Shown here in pieces: positions 17,901 to 27,730 of a stretch of DNA of 61,663 bases. The notes under the pieces are model-generated. The model was not told where the DNA came from. It was given only the letters and a program-made list of their open reading frames with translations, and did no database searches. This stretch comes from SVTX01 sp964526505. GTDB taxonomy: Bacteria > Bacillota > Clostridia > Oscillospirales > CAG-272. Numbering within the stretch: the first letter of the stretch is position 1; every line of letters starts with the position of its first letter. The stretch spans positions 1 through 61,663 of the forward strand of contig CAZGJC010000005.1 in NCBI GenBank assembly GCA_964526505.1, in the 5' to 3' direction. Made by a program: the position numbers and the translations under genes.

Positions 17901-19667
17901 TTATTCAAATTGACTGTTCCATAACTTTGCGTAAAATCCGCCTTTGGAGAGCAACTCGGAATGATTGCCTTTTTCGATAATCTTTCCGTTCTCCATAACA
18001 AGGATAATATCCGCTTCTTTTATCGTGGAAAGTCTGTGTGCTACTATAAATGACGTTCTTCCCCTCATCATTAAAGCGAAAGAATTTTGAATTTTTATTT
18101 CCGTTCTCGTATCGATAGATGAAGTTGCCTCGTCAAGTATCAGCATAGGAGGCAAGGAAAGCAATACTCTTGTAATACAAAGAAGTTGCTTTTGACCTTG
18201 CGATAAAGCACCGCCATCTTCCCCTATAACGGTATCATACCCATTTGGCATACGCCTGATGAAACTATGTGCGTGCGTTTGTTTTGCCGCATTGATTATT
18301 TCTTCGTCCGTCGCATCGGGTTTTCCCATCGTTATGTTTTCACGTATCGTACCGGACTTCAACCACGTGTCCTGTAAAACCATACCGTACGACTCACGCA
18401 AAGATGATCTCGTAAGTGAATTTATTGCGTAACCGCTTACGTTTATTTCCCCGCTGTCAACGTCGTAAAATCTCATAAGAATATTTATAACCGTTGTTTT
18501 TCCGCAACCCGTAGGACCGACTATCGCAACTCTTTGCCCTTTCTTTATCGACAAATTAAAATCACGTATCAATTCTTTTTCGGGATTATATGAAAAACAA
18601 ACGTTTTCGATTTTAACGCTTCCGTCTACTTCGTCACGATTTAAAACGTGTGCGTCAACAGCGTCGGGAATTTGCGATGGTTGGTCTACAAGTTCAAATA
18701 ATCGAGACGCACAGGCAAACGAATTTTGAAGTTCCGTAACAACACCGGAAATTTCATTAAACGGCTTTGTGTACTGATTTGCGTAGTTCAAAAGCGAGAA
18801 AAGACCGCCAACGGTTAAAGCCCCCTCGGCATTTCCCTGCGATATACATATAATTGCACCGATAAACGCAACCACGGCATATACGAGATTGTTTACAAAA
18901 CGTGTGCAAGGATTTGTGAGAGACGAATAAAACAACGCTTTAAGCGAAGTTTTTTCAAGCCTGCCGTTTATTTCGTCGAATTTTTCAAGTGCCTCGTCTT
19001 CGTGACAAAATGCCGCAACAACCTTGTGTTCACCTATCATTTCGTCTATAAGTGAGGTTTGTTCCGCACGTATTTCCGACTGCATTTTAAATAACGAAAA
19101 CGTGTTTTTCGCTATAAAAGTCGCAACGAAAAGTGAAAGAGGCGTTATGACCACAACCGCTATCGCTATCGGAACGTTTATGGATATCATAAATCCTATT
19201 GTTCCGAATATCGTAAGTACTCCCGTGAAGAATTGCGAAAATCCCATAAGTAATCCGTCGCCGAATTGGTCAACGTCGGTAATTACTCTGCTTACCGTGT
19301 CTCCCACTGATTTTGTGTCAAGATATGAGAGAGGCAATTCCTGAATTTTAATAAAAGCGTCACGTCTTAATTTCTTGACTATTCCGAAAGTAATGCGGTT
19401 GTTGCAAATATTCATTATCCACTGGCTTAAAGCCGTAAGACCGCACAAAACTCCTATTGTAATAAGTATCTTGTATATTCCGTCAAAATCAACTTCGCCT
19501 TTTCCAACGGCAAGGTCTATTGCCTCACCCGCAAGAATCGGAACATAAAGCGTACCTATAACTATAAACGTTGCAAGTAATAATGAAAGACAGAAAAGAA
19601 TTCTGTAACCTCTCATATATTTGAGAATTTTAGAGAAAACTCCCTTTTTGTTCGAGGTATTAGACAT
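17901..19667 (-). CDS. heterodimeric ABC exporter subunit, canonical Walker B
   Basis: A 588-residue type IV ABC exporter half: six-helix membrane domain (about 1-310) and an ATPase domain. Walker A is GPTGCGKTT, the signature is ALSQGQKQ rather than LSGGQ, and Walker B LILDEATSSID has the catalytic Glu. The altered signature together with the partner's altered Walker B marks a heterodimer of the TM287/TM288 and BmrCD kind with one degenerate ATP site. The start at 19667 has GGAGG eight bases upstream and overlaps the upstream partner by eight bases; a longer frame starting inside the partner is unlikely. The substrate is probably a drug or lipid but is unknown. Confidence 0.92.
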   Translation of the reverse strand: MSNTSNKKGVFSKILKYMRGYRILFCLSLLLATFIVIGTLYVPILAGEAIDLAVGKGEVDFDGIYKILITIGVLCGLTALSQWIMNICNNRITFGIVKKLRRDAFIKIQELPLSYLDTKSVGDTVSRVITDVDQFGDGLLMGFSQFFTGVLTIFGTIGFMISINVPIAIAVVVITPLSLFVATFIAKNTFSLFKMQSEIRAEQTSLIDEMIGEHKVVAAFCHEDEALEKFDEINGRLEKTSLKALFYSSLTNPCTRFVNNLVYAVVAFIGAIICISQGNAEGALTVGGLFSLLNYANQYTKPFNEISGVVTELQNSFACASRLFELVDQPSQIPDAVDAHVLNRDEVDGSVKIENVCFSYNPEKELIRDFNLSIKKGQRVAIVGPTGCGKTTVINILMRFYDVDSGEINVSGYAINSLTRSSLRESYGMVLQDTWLKSGTIRENITMGKPDATDEEIINAAKQTHAHSFIRRMPNGYDTVIGEDGGALSQGQKQLLCITRVLLSLPPMLILDEATSSIDTRTEIKIQNSFALMMRGRTSFIVAHRLSTIKEADIILVMENGKIIEKGNHSELLSKGGFYAKLWNSQFE

Positions 19668-21393
19668 TTGCCTCACCTCCCTTGAACTGTGAATCGTAAA
19701 TTTCACGGTAAATTTCGCAATTTTCAAGCAGTTCCTCGTGCTTTCCGCTTCCTACGACCTGACCGTCATCAAGCACAAGAATAAGATCCGAATGTGCTAT
19801 TGAAGAGGTTCTTTGAGATATAATAAAAATGCAAGGTGAATAACTGAGATTCTTTATAGCCGAGCGTAACTTTGATTCAGTGGCAAAGTCCAAAGCGGAC
19901 GCAGAATCATCGAATATCAAAACGGGTGATTTTGAAACCACTGCCCTTGCAATGCAAAGTCTTTGACGTTGTCCGCCCGAAAAGTTCTTACCTTTTTGCT
20001 CAACTTTTGCGTCAAGACCGCCGTCCTTTTCACGAACAAAATCCGCAGCCTGTGCCACTTCGAGAGCCTCCCAAAGTTCCTCATCGGTTGCGTCCGGCTT
20101 GCCCCAGCAAAGATTGGAACGCACACTTCCTTTGAACAATACTGCCTTTTGCGGAACAACGCCAATCTGAGAACGCAAAAACGTAAGATTATAATCCGAA
20201 ACATTTCGCCCCATAAAGTTTACCGTCCCCGACGTTGCGTCGTAAAATCTCGGTATCATATTCACAAGCGTTGTTTTTCCGCATCCCGTACCGCCGATAA
20301 CACCGACCGTCATGCCTCTGTACGCCTTAAAATTCACGCCCGATACCGACGGAGCGACTGCACCGTGATACGTCATCGCAACGTTGTCAAACTCAACGAC
20401 AGGCAAATTTTCGTCACCCGTCGCTTCAATATTTCCGGTAGAAAACATACCCGTGGGTGTATCAAATACCGCCTGTACACGTTTTCCGCAGGCCAACGCC
20501 TTTGTTACAAGGAATATTGTATTTGCAAGTTTAACCAACTCAACAAGTATCTGAGACATATAGTTGTACATCGCTATAAGTCCGCCTTGAAGCATAACTC
20601 CTCCGTTTATATACGGTGCGGAGAAATAAATAATCGCAATTATTCCGAGATTTACCACGACGTACGTCAAAGGATTCATAAGTGCGGTTATTCTGCCGGT
20701 AAAATTCTGTATTTTTGTGTGCGATTCGTTAGCCTTTTCAAATTCCGCAATCTCGTCGTTTTCCTTGTTAAATGCACGAATAACACGCACACCGTTTAAA
20801 CTTTCACGTGTAAGTGCCGTTACTCTGTCAAGTCTTGACTGAACTTTTCTGTAAAGCGGAATGCCTGCCAAGATTATACCGAAAACTATAATCGAAAGAA
20901 TGGGAATTACCACAACGAACGTAAGTGCGATTTTCGAGTTTATCAAAAATGCCATTATCATCGCACCGAAAACTATAATAGGCGAACGCAAAAAAAGCCT
21001 CAACGTCATATTAACGCCGGATTGTAATTGATTGACGTCGCTTGTCATACGTGTGATCATAGATGACGTTCCGATTTTGTCCGTCTCCGAATAGGAAAAT
21101 CCGCCGAGATGAGCGAACAGTGCGTGCCTCATTCTCGTCGCCATGCCGACCGACGCTTTTGCCGCAAAAAACTGTGCCGTCAGCGATGACGCAAGTCCCA
21201 CAATTCCGAGGGCAACGAGCAAAAGACACATTTTCACTACGTACTGCCTGTCACCGTTGGCTATTCCGTTATCGACTATTGCCTGAACGACAAGCGGTAC
21301 CATAAGGTCAAAACACGCTTCAAGCAATTTGAACGTCGGTGCAAGCACACATTCGAGTTTGTAATGCTTTAAAAATCTTAGAATTGGTTTCAT
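19660..21393 (-). CDS. heterodimeric ABC exporter subunit, degenerate Walker B
   Basis: A 577-residue ABC exporter half: membrane domain with six helices (about 15-305), ATPase domain with Walker A GGTGCGKTT, full signature NFSGGQRQR and Walker B VLIFDDSASALD. Asp replaces the catalytic Glu after the Walker B Asp, as in TM287 or BmrC. Its own Walker motifs should therefore form the non-hydrolysing site with the partner's LSQGQ. It is transcribed from its own promoter and overlaps the partner gene by eight bases. Confidence 0.92.
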   Translation of the reverse strand: MKPILRFLKHYKLECVLAPTFKLLEACFDLMVPLVVQAIVDNGIANGDRQYVVKMCLLLVALGIVGLASSLTAQFFAAKASVGMATRMRHALFAHLGGFSYSETDKIGTSSMITRMTSDVNQLQSGVNMTLRLFLRSPIIVFGAMIMAFLINSKIALTFVVVIPILSIIVFGIILAGIPLYRKVQSRLDRVTALTRESLNGVRVIRAFNKENDEIAEFEKANESHTKIQNFTGRITALMNPLTYVVVNLGIIAIIYFSAPYINGGVMLQGGLIAMYNYMSQILVELVKLANTIFLVTKALACGKRVQAVFDTPTGMFSTGNIEATGDENLPVVEFDNVAMTYHGAVAPSVSGVNFKAYRGMTVGVIGGTGCGKTTLVNMIPRFYDATSGTVNFMGRNVSDYNLTFLRSQIGVVPQKAVLFKGSVRSNLCWGKPDATDEELWEALEVAQAADFVREKDGGLDAKVEQKGKNFSGGQRQRLCIARAVVSKSPVLIFDDSASALDFATESKLRSAIKNLSYSPCIFIISQRTSSIAHSDLILVLDDGQVVGSGKHEELLENCEIYREIYDSQFKGGEANV

Positions 21394-21421
21394 ATCTGTC
21401 TCCTGTCAATATATCCTGTTT

Positions 21422-21450
21422 ATTATAGCACTTACGACATTTAAAATCAA
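21422..21450 (-). promoter_or_regulatory. sigma-A promoter of the ABC exporter pair
   Basis: TTGATT (21445-21450), a 17-base spacer and TATAAT (21422-21427) on the minus strand, 28 bases before the ATG. Confidence 0.75.
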
Positions 21451-21461
21451 GTATTATAAAA

Positions 21462-21495
21462 AATTTACCCACGGAAAATTTTCCGTGGGTAAATT
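21462..21495 (-). terminator. intrinsic terminator of the esterase lipoprotein gene
   Basis: A perfect 34-base palindrome rich in GC at its shoulders, followed on the minus strand by a run of T. It separates the esterase gene from the ABC exporter promoter. Confidence 0.85.
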
Positions 21496-21502
21496 AAGTT
21501 TA

Positions 21503-23986
21503 TCAATCATTTATCAAGCCTTTAAGGCGAAGCATTCCCTCACCCATAAGTTGACCCAATATTATCATACTGTCGCCGTACAAATGTGCGTAGTCACCTT
21601 CAAGACCGTTAGTTCCTTTGGAAGTAAGCGAATCTGCATATACAAGATATGAATTTTTTATGTTGCAATTGCTGTTTTCGGAATATTCCTTTTCATCATA
21701 GTTATACATCATTCCGCAGTTGTTTTTCTTCGCCTCGTTAACAATGTCGGAATGAGTCCATTTAATGGTGCCTTCCTGAGTGTCCTGGATTGCATAGTTA
21801 ATAAATGAAATTCCGTCATTTGAAGCGTACATTGCAAAATCCGAGCGAACCGCTCTTACAAGCATCTGCTCGTACGCTTCGTATTGATCGGCACTATCTT
21901 TCTGTGCTGAATCGGATTCACCTTGAATCCAGAAAAATGACTGTATTTGAACGTTGTAACTATTTGACAAATACTCAATGGATTCATCAATATATTTAAC
22001 CATTTGGTTGTAAAGATAATCACCCATATCATCTACAAGATCGTATGTACCATGCAATCCTTCGAACCATTGTCCGTTCAGGAACGTTCCGGCGGCGGTA
22101 AACTTTATAATATAAAGCGGTGTTTCATCTGCATAACCGTTCGCCGTAAGATATTCTACGATACCGTATTCGGGACCGATAGACGTTCTTGCATCATTGG
22201 GTCCGTTATATCCTTCCGCACCGACACCTATCTTATATTCTTCAAAGCCATCGGTTGCAAAAAATGTCTTCCACAATCCGTCTGCACCCACGTTTATATT
22301 GTTGGCTTTTATGTAGACGTTATTATACGTTTTATCTATCAATTGGGAAGGTATACCGCCGTTCCATCTGGAAGCACCGTATGCGTTAGACTGACCCGAA
22401 ATTATAATAACGTTTGCCACAGGCTTATCTGACGTTGTGTTTTTTGACGTTACGTTTATTGTCCACTCGGCAAATTTAACACATATCCCATTGTCAAACT
22501 GTGCCACGAACACAACTGTGTGTTGTCCGTTTGAAAGACCTGTGGTATCAATATCAATATCAAACCCTTTTACTTTGTTGCCGGCAACGTCCGATGGATT
22601 AGCCTCATTAGTATTCTCCTTGTCGATCTTCGATGCAGTCGTTGCCTTAATTGTCACAAGTCCTTCCGTATTATCGTCAAAATAATATCCGAATTTTGAA
22701 GCGGATACGTTCTTTTCCGTTGATTTATAGTAAAATCCCGCATAACCTTTTGCCAAAAGGGATACGCTTTGATAAAGCGATGAGAAGTTTACCCCCCCCG
22801 TCGCCGTATCGATAGCGGCTACGGTTGCACTTCTAAATTCTCCCACAGACTCAGATATAAAATTCTTTTCAACTGTACCAACGCCGAACGTTTGGAACTT
22901 AAATCCAGCTATCTCGGGCATTTCTCTCGCCGTTTCCTCTTTTCCACATCTTTGGCAAGGATTTATATCATATATACTCTTGTACAGGTGTCCGAGACTC
23001 TTCACCAATGTATTGTGGCATACAGTACACTTTTGAGGCGTTGTACACGTGGCTTCCGCACCGGGCGTATGTGGAACGTCTTCTTTTCTGGATATCAATT
23101 CACGGCAAACGGTACAGTATATGTCAACTAAGCAAGGATATCCATTCTGAGGTGTATGCTCTCCTTTGGCGACGATTACTTCTTGCTCCTTAATTACCGT
23201 TTTGCATACAGAGCAAATAATACCGTCTGTAAGTCCGTCCTCGGTACACGTTGCCGCATAGCCCTTAACAACTTCTTCAACGTGACCTGTCTTTTCAGCC
23301 AAAACCTCTTTACAAACAAGACAAGTTTGGTCTTTTGTACAAGTGGCGGCGGACACACTCGGTTTGTGACCCGTTGCTTTTTGAACTTTGCTTGCAACCT
23401 TTACGTCACCGCAAATTTCGCAGATTTCGCTTTCGGTATATCCGTCCTCTGTACATGTTGCGGATTTCGCGGGAATGGTAACGTATGAGTGCAAACAAAC
23501 TTTTTCAAGAACTATTGTCACTTCAACACTGTCGCCTTCAAAATAATATTCCTCTTCTTTATCTGCGGGATATTCTTCGGGAGACGACAAAACGTGAGCA
23601 TAAGGATTTCCGCCCTTGTAATATTTAATAGTTACTTTTCCTTCGGCATTTGTTTTATTGGTTGATGAACATCCGGAATCACTGCAAACGCCTACCTGAA
23701 CACCGGAGATGGGGTTGCCGTCTTTATCAACTACCGTAATCTTATATTCTGTCAATTTATTTTCAGTAACGGAAGTATCAACTTCTCCGCCACCCGATTC
23801 ACCCTCGGTGGTGATTTCGGTGTTATCTTCACCGTTATTCGTGTTGTTTTCGCTTTCCGATATGCTGTCACTCTCGGACTGCTTCTCGTCCCCGTCACAG
23901 GCAACCGCAAAAAGCATAAACGAAAGCAAAACAAATATCGCCATCGCTATTCCGAGATAGCGTTTAAGCATTTTTCTTGCTTGCAT
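21503..23986 (-). CDS. surface lipoprotein with CxxC repeats and SASA-type carbohydrate esterase domain
   Basis: An 827-residue secreted lipoprotein. The signal peptide ends in a lipobox (LFAVAC, Cys30), followed by an acidic Ser/Glu/Asn linker and a prealbumin-like beta domain (about 80-162). Six Cys-rich repeats follow at about 163-350, typically ATCTEDG...C-x2-C. A spacer with a beta domain leads to a C-terminal sialate-O-acetylesterase-like (SASA, PF03629) domain at about 525-825. The esterase motifs are intact: GQSN with Ser533, WIQGESD at 687-692 and the Asp798-x-x-His801 pair. It probably removes acetyl groups from glycans at the cell surface. The start was chosen for the AGGAGG six bases upstream; a more upstream ATG has none. 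Confidence 0.8.
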   Translation of the reverse strand: MQARKMLKRYLGIAMAIFVLLSFMLFAVACDGDEKQSESDSISESENNTNNGEDNTEITTEGESGGGEVDTSVTENKLTEYKITVVDKDGNPISGVQVGVCSDSGCSSTNKTNAEGKVTIKYYKGGNPYAHVLSSPEEYPADKEEEYYFEGDSVEVTIVLEKVCLHSYVTIPAKSATCTEDGYTESEICEICGDVKVASKVQKATGHKPSVSAATCTKDQTCLVCKEVLAEKTGHVEEVVKGYAATCTEDGLTDGIICSVCKTVIKEQEVIVAKGEHTPQNGYPCLVDIYCTVCRELISRKEDVPHTPGAEATCTTPQKCTVCHNTLVKSLGHLYKSIYDINPCQRCGKEETAREMPEIAGFKFQTFGVGTVEKNFISESVGEFRSATVAAIDTATGGVNFSSLYQSVSLLAKGYAGFYYKSTEKNVSASKFGYYFDDNTEGLVTIKATTASKIDKENTNEANPSDVAGNKVKGFDIDIDTTGLSNGQHTVVFVAQFDNGICVKFAEWTINVTSKNTTSDKPVANVIIISGQSNAYGASRWNGGIPSQLIDKTYNNVYIKANNINVGADGLWKTFFATDGFEEYKIGVGAEGYNGPNDARTSIGPEYGIVEYLTANGYADETPLYIIKFTAAGTFLNGQWFEGLHGTYDLVDDMGDYLYNQMVKYIDESIEYLSNSYNVQIQSFFWIQGESDSAQKDSADQYEAYEQMLVRAVRSDFAMYASNDGISFINYAIQDTQEGTIKWTHSDIVNEAKKNNCGMMYNYDEKEYSENSNCNIKNSYLVYADSLTSKGTNGLEGDYAHLYGDSMIILGQLMGEGMLRLKGLIND

Positions 23987-24036
23987 ATAGTCCTCCTTTA
24001 TCGGCGTATACACACCGAAAATATTTTATCAGTGTA

Positions 24037-24065
24037 ATTTTATCATATTGAAACACTTTTGTCAA
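24037..24065 (-). promoter_or_regulatory. sigma-A promoter of the esterase lipoprotein gene
   Basis: TTGACA (24060-24065), a 17-base spacer and TAAAAT (24037-24042) on the minus strand. Confidence 0.75.
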
Positions 24066-24219
24066 CAAACACAAATAAAGATTAACAATTTCTTTTTATT
24101 CTTTTCAGAAAAATCTCATAATCATATTGCAACAATCACCGAAATACCTGTAAAACTTCACATTTATTTAACAAAAAAATGGTATCATTACTTATATTAT
24201 TTTTTTGAAGGAGTTTTAA

Positions 24220-27200
24220 ATGTTACAACTTAATAACATTCTGAAAACCTACGTTTCCGGCGACGGTGAAGTCGAAGCACTCAAAGGCATAAGTCTTCGT
24301 TTTCGCAAAAGCGAATTCGTTTCGATTCTCGGTCAGTCGGGATGTGGCAAAACTACGTTGCTTAACATCATAGGCGGTTTGGACAGATATACTTCGGGCG
24401 ATCTCATAATCAACGGCAAATCCACAAAAACTTTCAAGGATGCCGATTGGGACGCTTACAGAAATCACTCTATCGGATTTGTATTCCAAAGTTACAACTT
24501 AATTCCCCACCAAACAGTACTTGCAAACGTAGAATTGGCACTCACTCTGTCGGGTGTATCCAAATCCGAAAGACGTGAGCGTGCAAAAGAAGCGTTAAAG
24601 CAAGTGGGACTCGGTGACCAAATGAACAAAAAGCCGACTCAAATGTCAGGCGGTCAAATGCAAAGAGTTGCAATAGCAAGAGCGTTGGTAAACAATCCCG
24701 ATATACTTCTTGCAGACGAACCCACAGGAGCTCTTGACACAAAAACAAGCGTTCAAATTATGGACATTCTCAAAGAAGTTTCCAAGGACAGGCTTGTTAT
24801 TATGGTAACACACAATCCCGAACTTGCAGAAGAATATTCGACGAGAATAGTACGTTTGAGTGACGGCTTGGTTGTAGACGACACCGACCCCTATAACGCA
24901 ACCGAAGATACGTCGTCAATCGATGCAATGCCCATTACGGCAAAAGAGGTCAAGAACAAAAAATCTTCAAAATCAAAAGAGCAAAAAAAGCCGAAGATGT
25001 CGTTCTTCACCGCACTGTCACTGTCTCTCAATAACCTTTTCACCAAAAAGGGACGAACCGTTATGACGTCGTTTGCGGGAAGCATAGGAATTATAGGAAT
25101 CGCACTCATTCTTTCCCTTTCAAACGGAATACAGTTATTTATCAATCAGGTTCAGGAAGACACTCTTTCAACCTATCCGCTGTCAATACAAAAAGAAACC
25201 CAGGATTTTTCTGCAATGCTGTCCGCAATGACGTCGGTAAGCAACGAAGGAAATTTTGATGACCCCACAAAGATTTACGTTGACGACTCACTCGGAACAA
25301 TGATGTCCGCAATGACGTCTACCGTAAGCAACAACCTCGAAGCGTTCAAAAAATATCTTGATGAACACGCAAGCGATCTTGATGGTCACGTAAGTGACAT
25401 ACAGTACACATACAATATGGACTTGCAAATATACGCTTCCGACGGAAAAACAAAGGTTGGTCTTACCGATATGATAAAAAATATGGGTGAAGATTACGCA
25501 AGTCTTGCGTCCCTTATGGAAAGCACGGGTTCAAGCACTATGAACGCTTTCAGCGAGATGATAAACAATCAAGATCTGCTCAATCAGCAGTATGAAATAA
25601 TTGACGGAACTTGGCCCACAAAATCGAACGAAGTTGTGCTTGTAATCGGTAAAAACAATCAAATAAGCAAACTTACTCTCTATATGCTCGGCGTTCTTGA
25701 TCAAAGCGAACTTGAAGACATAATGAAATCGCTTATGACAGACGGCGAATATGACACCACTCCCATCGACCCGTACGATATGGACGATTTTCTCGGTATG
25801 AAATTCTATCTTCTTACAAATTCGGATTTTTACCGTGAAACAGACAAAACGTACACAAGTTCAGATGGAACAACCTACCCCATTTGGAGCGACATTCGCA
25901 ACGACGTCGAATATATTTCGGACAGCGATAAACTCAACGAATACATCAAGGCAAACGGCACAGAACTCACTATATCCGGAATAATCCGTCCGAGAGTTGA
26001 CGCAACGTCTACGTCCATTTCTGGTGTCATAGGATATACAAAATCACTTACCGACGAGTTGCTTGCAAAGAACTCAAAGAGTGAGGTTATCAATCAGCAA
26101 AAGAAAACACCCTCAACCAATATCCTCACAGGACTTGAATTCGAAAGAACTCACTATACTCCCGAAACAATCGGAAATCTCATAAACAAAATAGACGACG
26201 CAACAATGCAACAGTTCTATTCGTATATGACAAAACTCATTCTTGAAAACGAGGATTTTTCAAGCAGGCTTGACGTAAAAGACAAGGATTCTTTCACACA
26301 AATATTCTTCCTTATGCCCCGTGACTCTCAAATATCGCTTGTGGAAAGTATGCTTTCGGTGGCAAACGCAACAAATCCAAGCGGTATGTCGTTGCTTTGC
26401 AAAACCCTGTCGGAATCCATGCAAAACGTTACCGTTACACCCGAAAACGTTACAACGCTTATGCCGATTATGGACAATCAGCAACTTTATATTCTCATAG
26501 CAGGCGTTCAGGCAAGTGAATTGCTTCCGTTCAGCATCAACGGTTTATGTGACCTTGCAGGCGAGGAAACAATGTCCGGCATATATGCGTATATGTCAGA
26601 GCAGTTAAAGCAAATGACCGTTACGGAAGATATATTCTTAGCCCTCCTCGGAACAATGAGTGCAGATGACGAAGACTTTATTATTCTCGAAGAAACCCTC
26701 TACAAATTTGCACCCAACACCGATGCAACTTACGACTCCAACCTTACACTTTTAGGTGATGCGGAAAAAGCGTCACCCGCTTCGATAAATTTTTATGCAA
26801 AAGATTTTGAATCCAAGGAATATATAGAAGATTTCATCAAGAAATATAATGATTCCGTTGACGAAAAGGATAAACTTCAATATACCGACCTTGTCGGCAC
26901 AATGATGTCTTCCGTATCGACAATAATAAATGTAATTTCATACGTACTTATCGCTTTCGTCGCAATTTCGCTTGTTGTTTCCTCTATAATGATAGGAATC
27001 ATCACTAATATATCTGTTCTTGAAAGAACCAAGGAAATCGGAATTTTGCGTGCGATCGGTGCGTCGAAAAAAGACGTATCCCGTGTATTCAACGCAGAAA
27101 CGTTTATCATCGGTCTTTGTGCGGGCGTTATGGGAATAGTTATTACAGTTCTTCTCTGCCTGCCCACTAATGCGATAATTCAAAATCTCACGGGATTTAC

Positions 27201-27339
27201 AAATATAAAGGCATCACTTCCCGTAGTGGCCGCATTTATTCTTATAGCAATAAGTATGTTGCTCACGGTCATCGCCGGTATTATACCGTCACGTGCCGCC
27301 GCAAAGAAAGATCCCGTTGAGGCTCTGAGAAGTGAATAA
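24220..27339 (+). CDS. MacB/FtsX-type ABC transporter, ATPase-permease fusion
   Basis: A 1039-residue fusion. The N-terminal ABC ATPase (about 1-225) has Walker A GQSGCGKTT, signature MSGGQMQR and Walker B ILLADEPTGALD of the LolD/MacB type. A charged linker and a first membrane helix (about 285-307) follow. A very large extracytoplasmic region (about 310-895) holds many Met/Ser/Thr-rich segments. A C-terminal FtsX bundle of three helices ends in PSRAAAKKDPVEALRSE. Such mechanotransmission transporters move no substrate through the membrane but act on lipids, peptides or signalling partners outside. GAAGGAG precedes the ATG. The gene stands alone, without a two-component system, so its trigger is unknown. 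Confidence 0.9.
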   Translation: MLQLNNILKTYVSGDGEVEALKGISLRFRKSEFVSILGQSGCGKTTLLNIIGGLDRYTSGDLIINGKSTKTFKDADWDAYRNHSIGFVFQSYNLIPHQTVLANVELALTLSGVSKSERRERAKEALKQVGLGDQMNKKPTQMSGGQMQRVAIARALVNNPDILLADEPTGALDTKTSVQIMDILKEVSKDRLVIMVTHNPELAEEYSTRIVRLSDGLVVDDTDPYNATEDTSSIDAMPITAKEVKNKKSSKSKEQKKPKMSFFTALSLSLNNLFTKKGRTVMTSFAGSIGIIGIALILSLSNGIQLFINQVQEDTLSTYPLSIQKETQDFSAMLSAMTSVSNEGNFDDPTKIYVDDSLGTMMSAMTSTVSNNLEAFKKYLDEHASDLDGHVSDIQYTYNMDLQIYASDGKTKVGLTDMIKNMGEDYASLASLMESTGSSTMNAFSEMINNQDLLNQQYEIIDGTWPTKSNEVVLVIGKNNQISKLTLYMLGVLDQSELEDIMKSLMTDGEYDTTPIDPYDMDDFLGMKFYLLTNSDFYRETDKTYTSSDGTTYPIWSDIRNDVEYISDSDKLNEYIKANGTELTISGIIRPRVDATSTSISGVIGYTKSLTDELLAKNSKSEVINQQKKTPSTNILTGLEFERTHYTPETIGNLINKIDDATMQQFYSYMTKLILENEDFSSRLDVKDKDSFTQIFFLMPRDSQISLVESMLSVANATNPSGMSLLCKTLSESMQNVTVTPENVTTLMPIMDNQQLYILIAGVQASELLPFSINGLCDLAGEETMSGIYAYMSEQLKQMTVTEDIFLALLGTMSADDEDFIILEETLYKFAPNTDATYDSNLTLLGDAEKASPASINFYAKDFESKEYIEDFIKKYNDSVDEKDKLQYTDLVGTMMSSVSTIINVISYVLIAFVAISLVVSSIMIGIITNISVLERTKEIGILRAIGASKKDVSRVFNAETFIIGLCAGVMGIVITVLLCLPTNAIIQNLTGFTNIKASLPVVAAFILIAISMLLTVIAGIIPSRAAAKKDPVEALRSE

Positions 27340-27350
27340 TTCACACAAAC

Positions 27351-27380
27351 AAAAATCCGACTCACATGAGTCGGATTTTT
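27351..27380. terminator. bidirectional terminator
   Basis: A 13-bp stem (27351-27363 with 27368-27380) with A and T tracts on both sides, between the converging ABC fusion and rubredoxin genes. Confidence 0.88.
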
Positions 27381-27397
27381 TCTATTTAAAGATTTTA

Positions 27398-27574
27398 TCA
27401 ATCTAATTCCATATCATTTATGAGTTCAAACTCTTCCTTTGATGCACCGCATACAGGGCAAACCCAGTCTTCGGGAATATCCTCAAAATCGGTTCCCTCC
27501 GCAATTCCGTTTTCCGTATCTCCGTCTTCGGAAGAATACTCATAACCGCAAAGTGTACACGCATAAATACTCAT
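27398..27574 (-). CDS. rubredoxin
   Basis: A 58-residue iron protein with the two rubredoxin knuckles CTLCGYEY and CPVCGASKEEF, plus the conserved GTDFEDIPEDWVCP between them. It carries one electron, typically for reductases dealing with oxygen or peroxide in anaerobes. AAGGAGG lies before the ATG at 27574; a longer in-frame start is unsupported. It is monocistronic, behind its own promoter. Confidence 0.96.
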   Translation of the reverse strand: MSIYACTLCGYEYSSEDGDTENGIAEGTDFEDIPEDWVCPVCGASKEEFELINDMELD

Positions 27575-27626
27575 ATTATTGTCCTCCTTATCTGAATAAT
27601 TAGCCGTGTCGAAAAACACCTATAAT

Positions 27627-27655
27627 ATAATATTACAAAGCATACGGTTTGTCAA
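27627..27655 (-). promoter_or_regulatory. sigma-A promoter of rubredoxin
   Basis: TTGACA (27650-27655), a 17-base spacer and TATTAT (27627-27632) on the minus strand. No PerR-type operator is obvious. Confidence 0.75.
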
Positions 27656-27730
27656 TATATATTTTATAAAATCATAAATTTTTTTCAGCGTCATATAATT
27701 TTCCATATAAAGCATACGAAAGGCTATATT

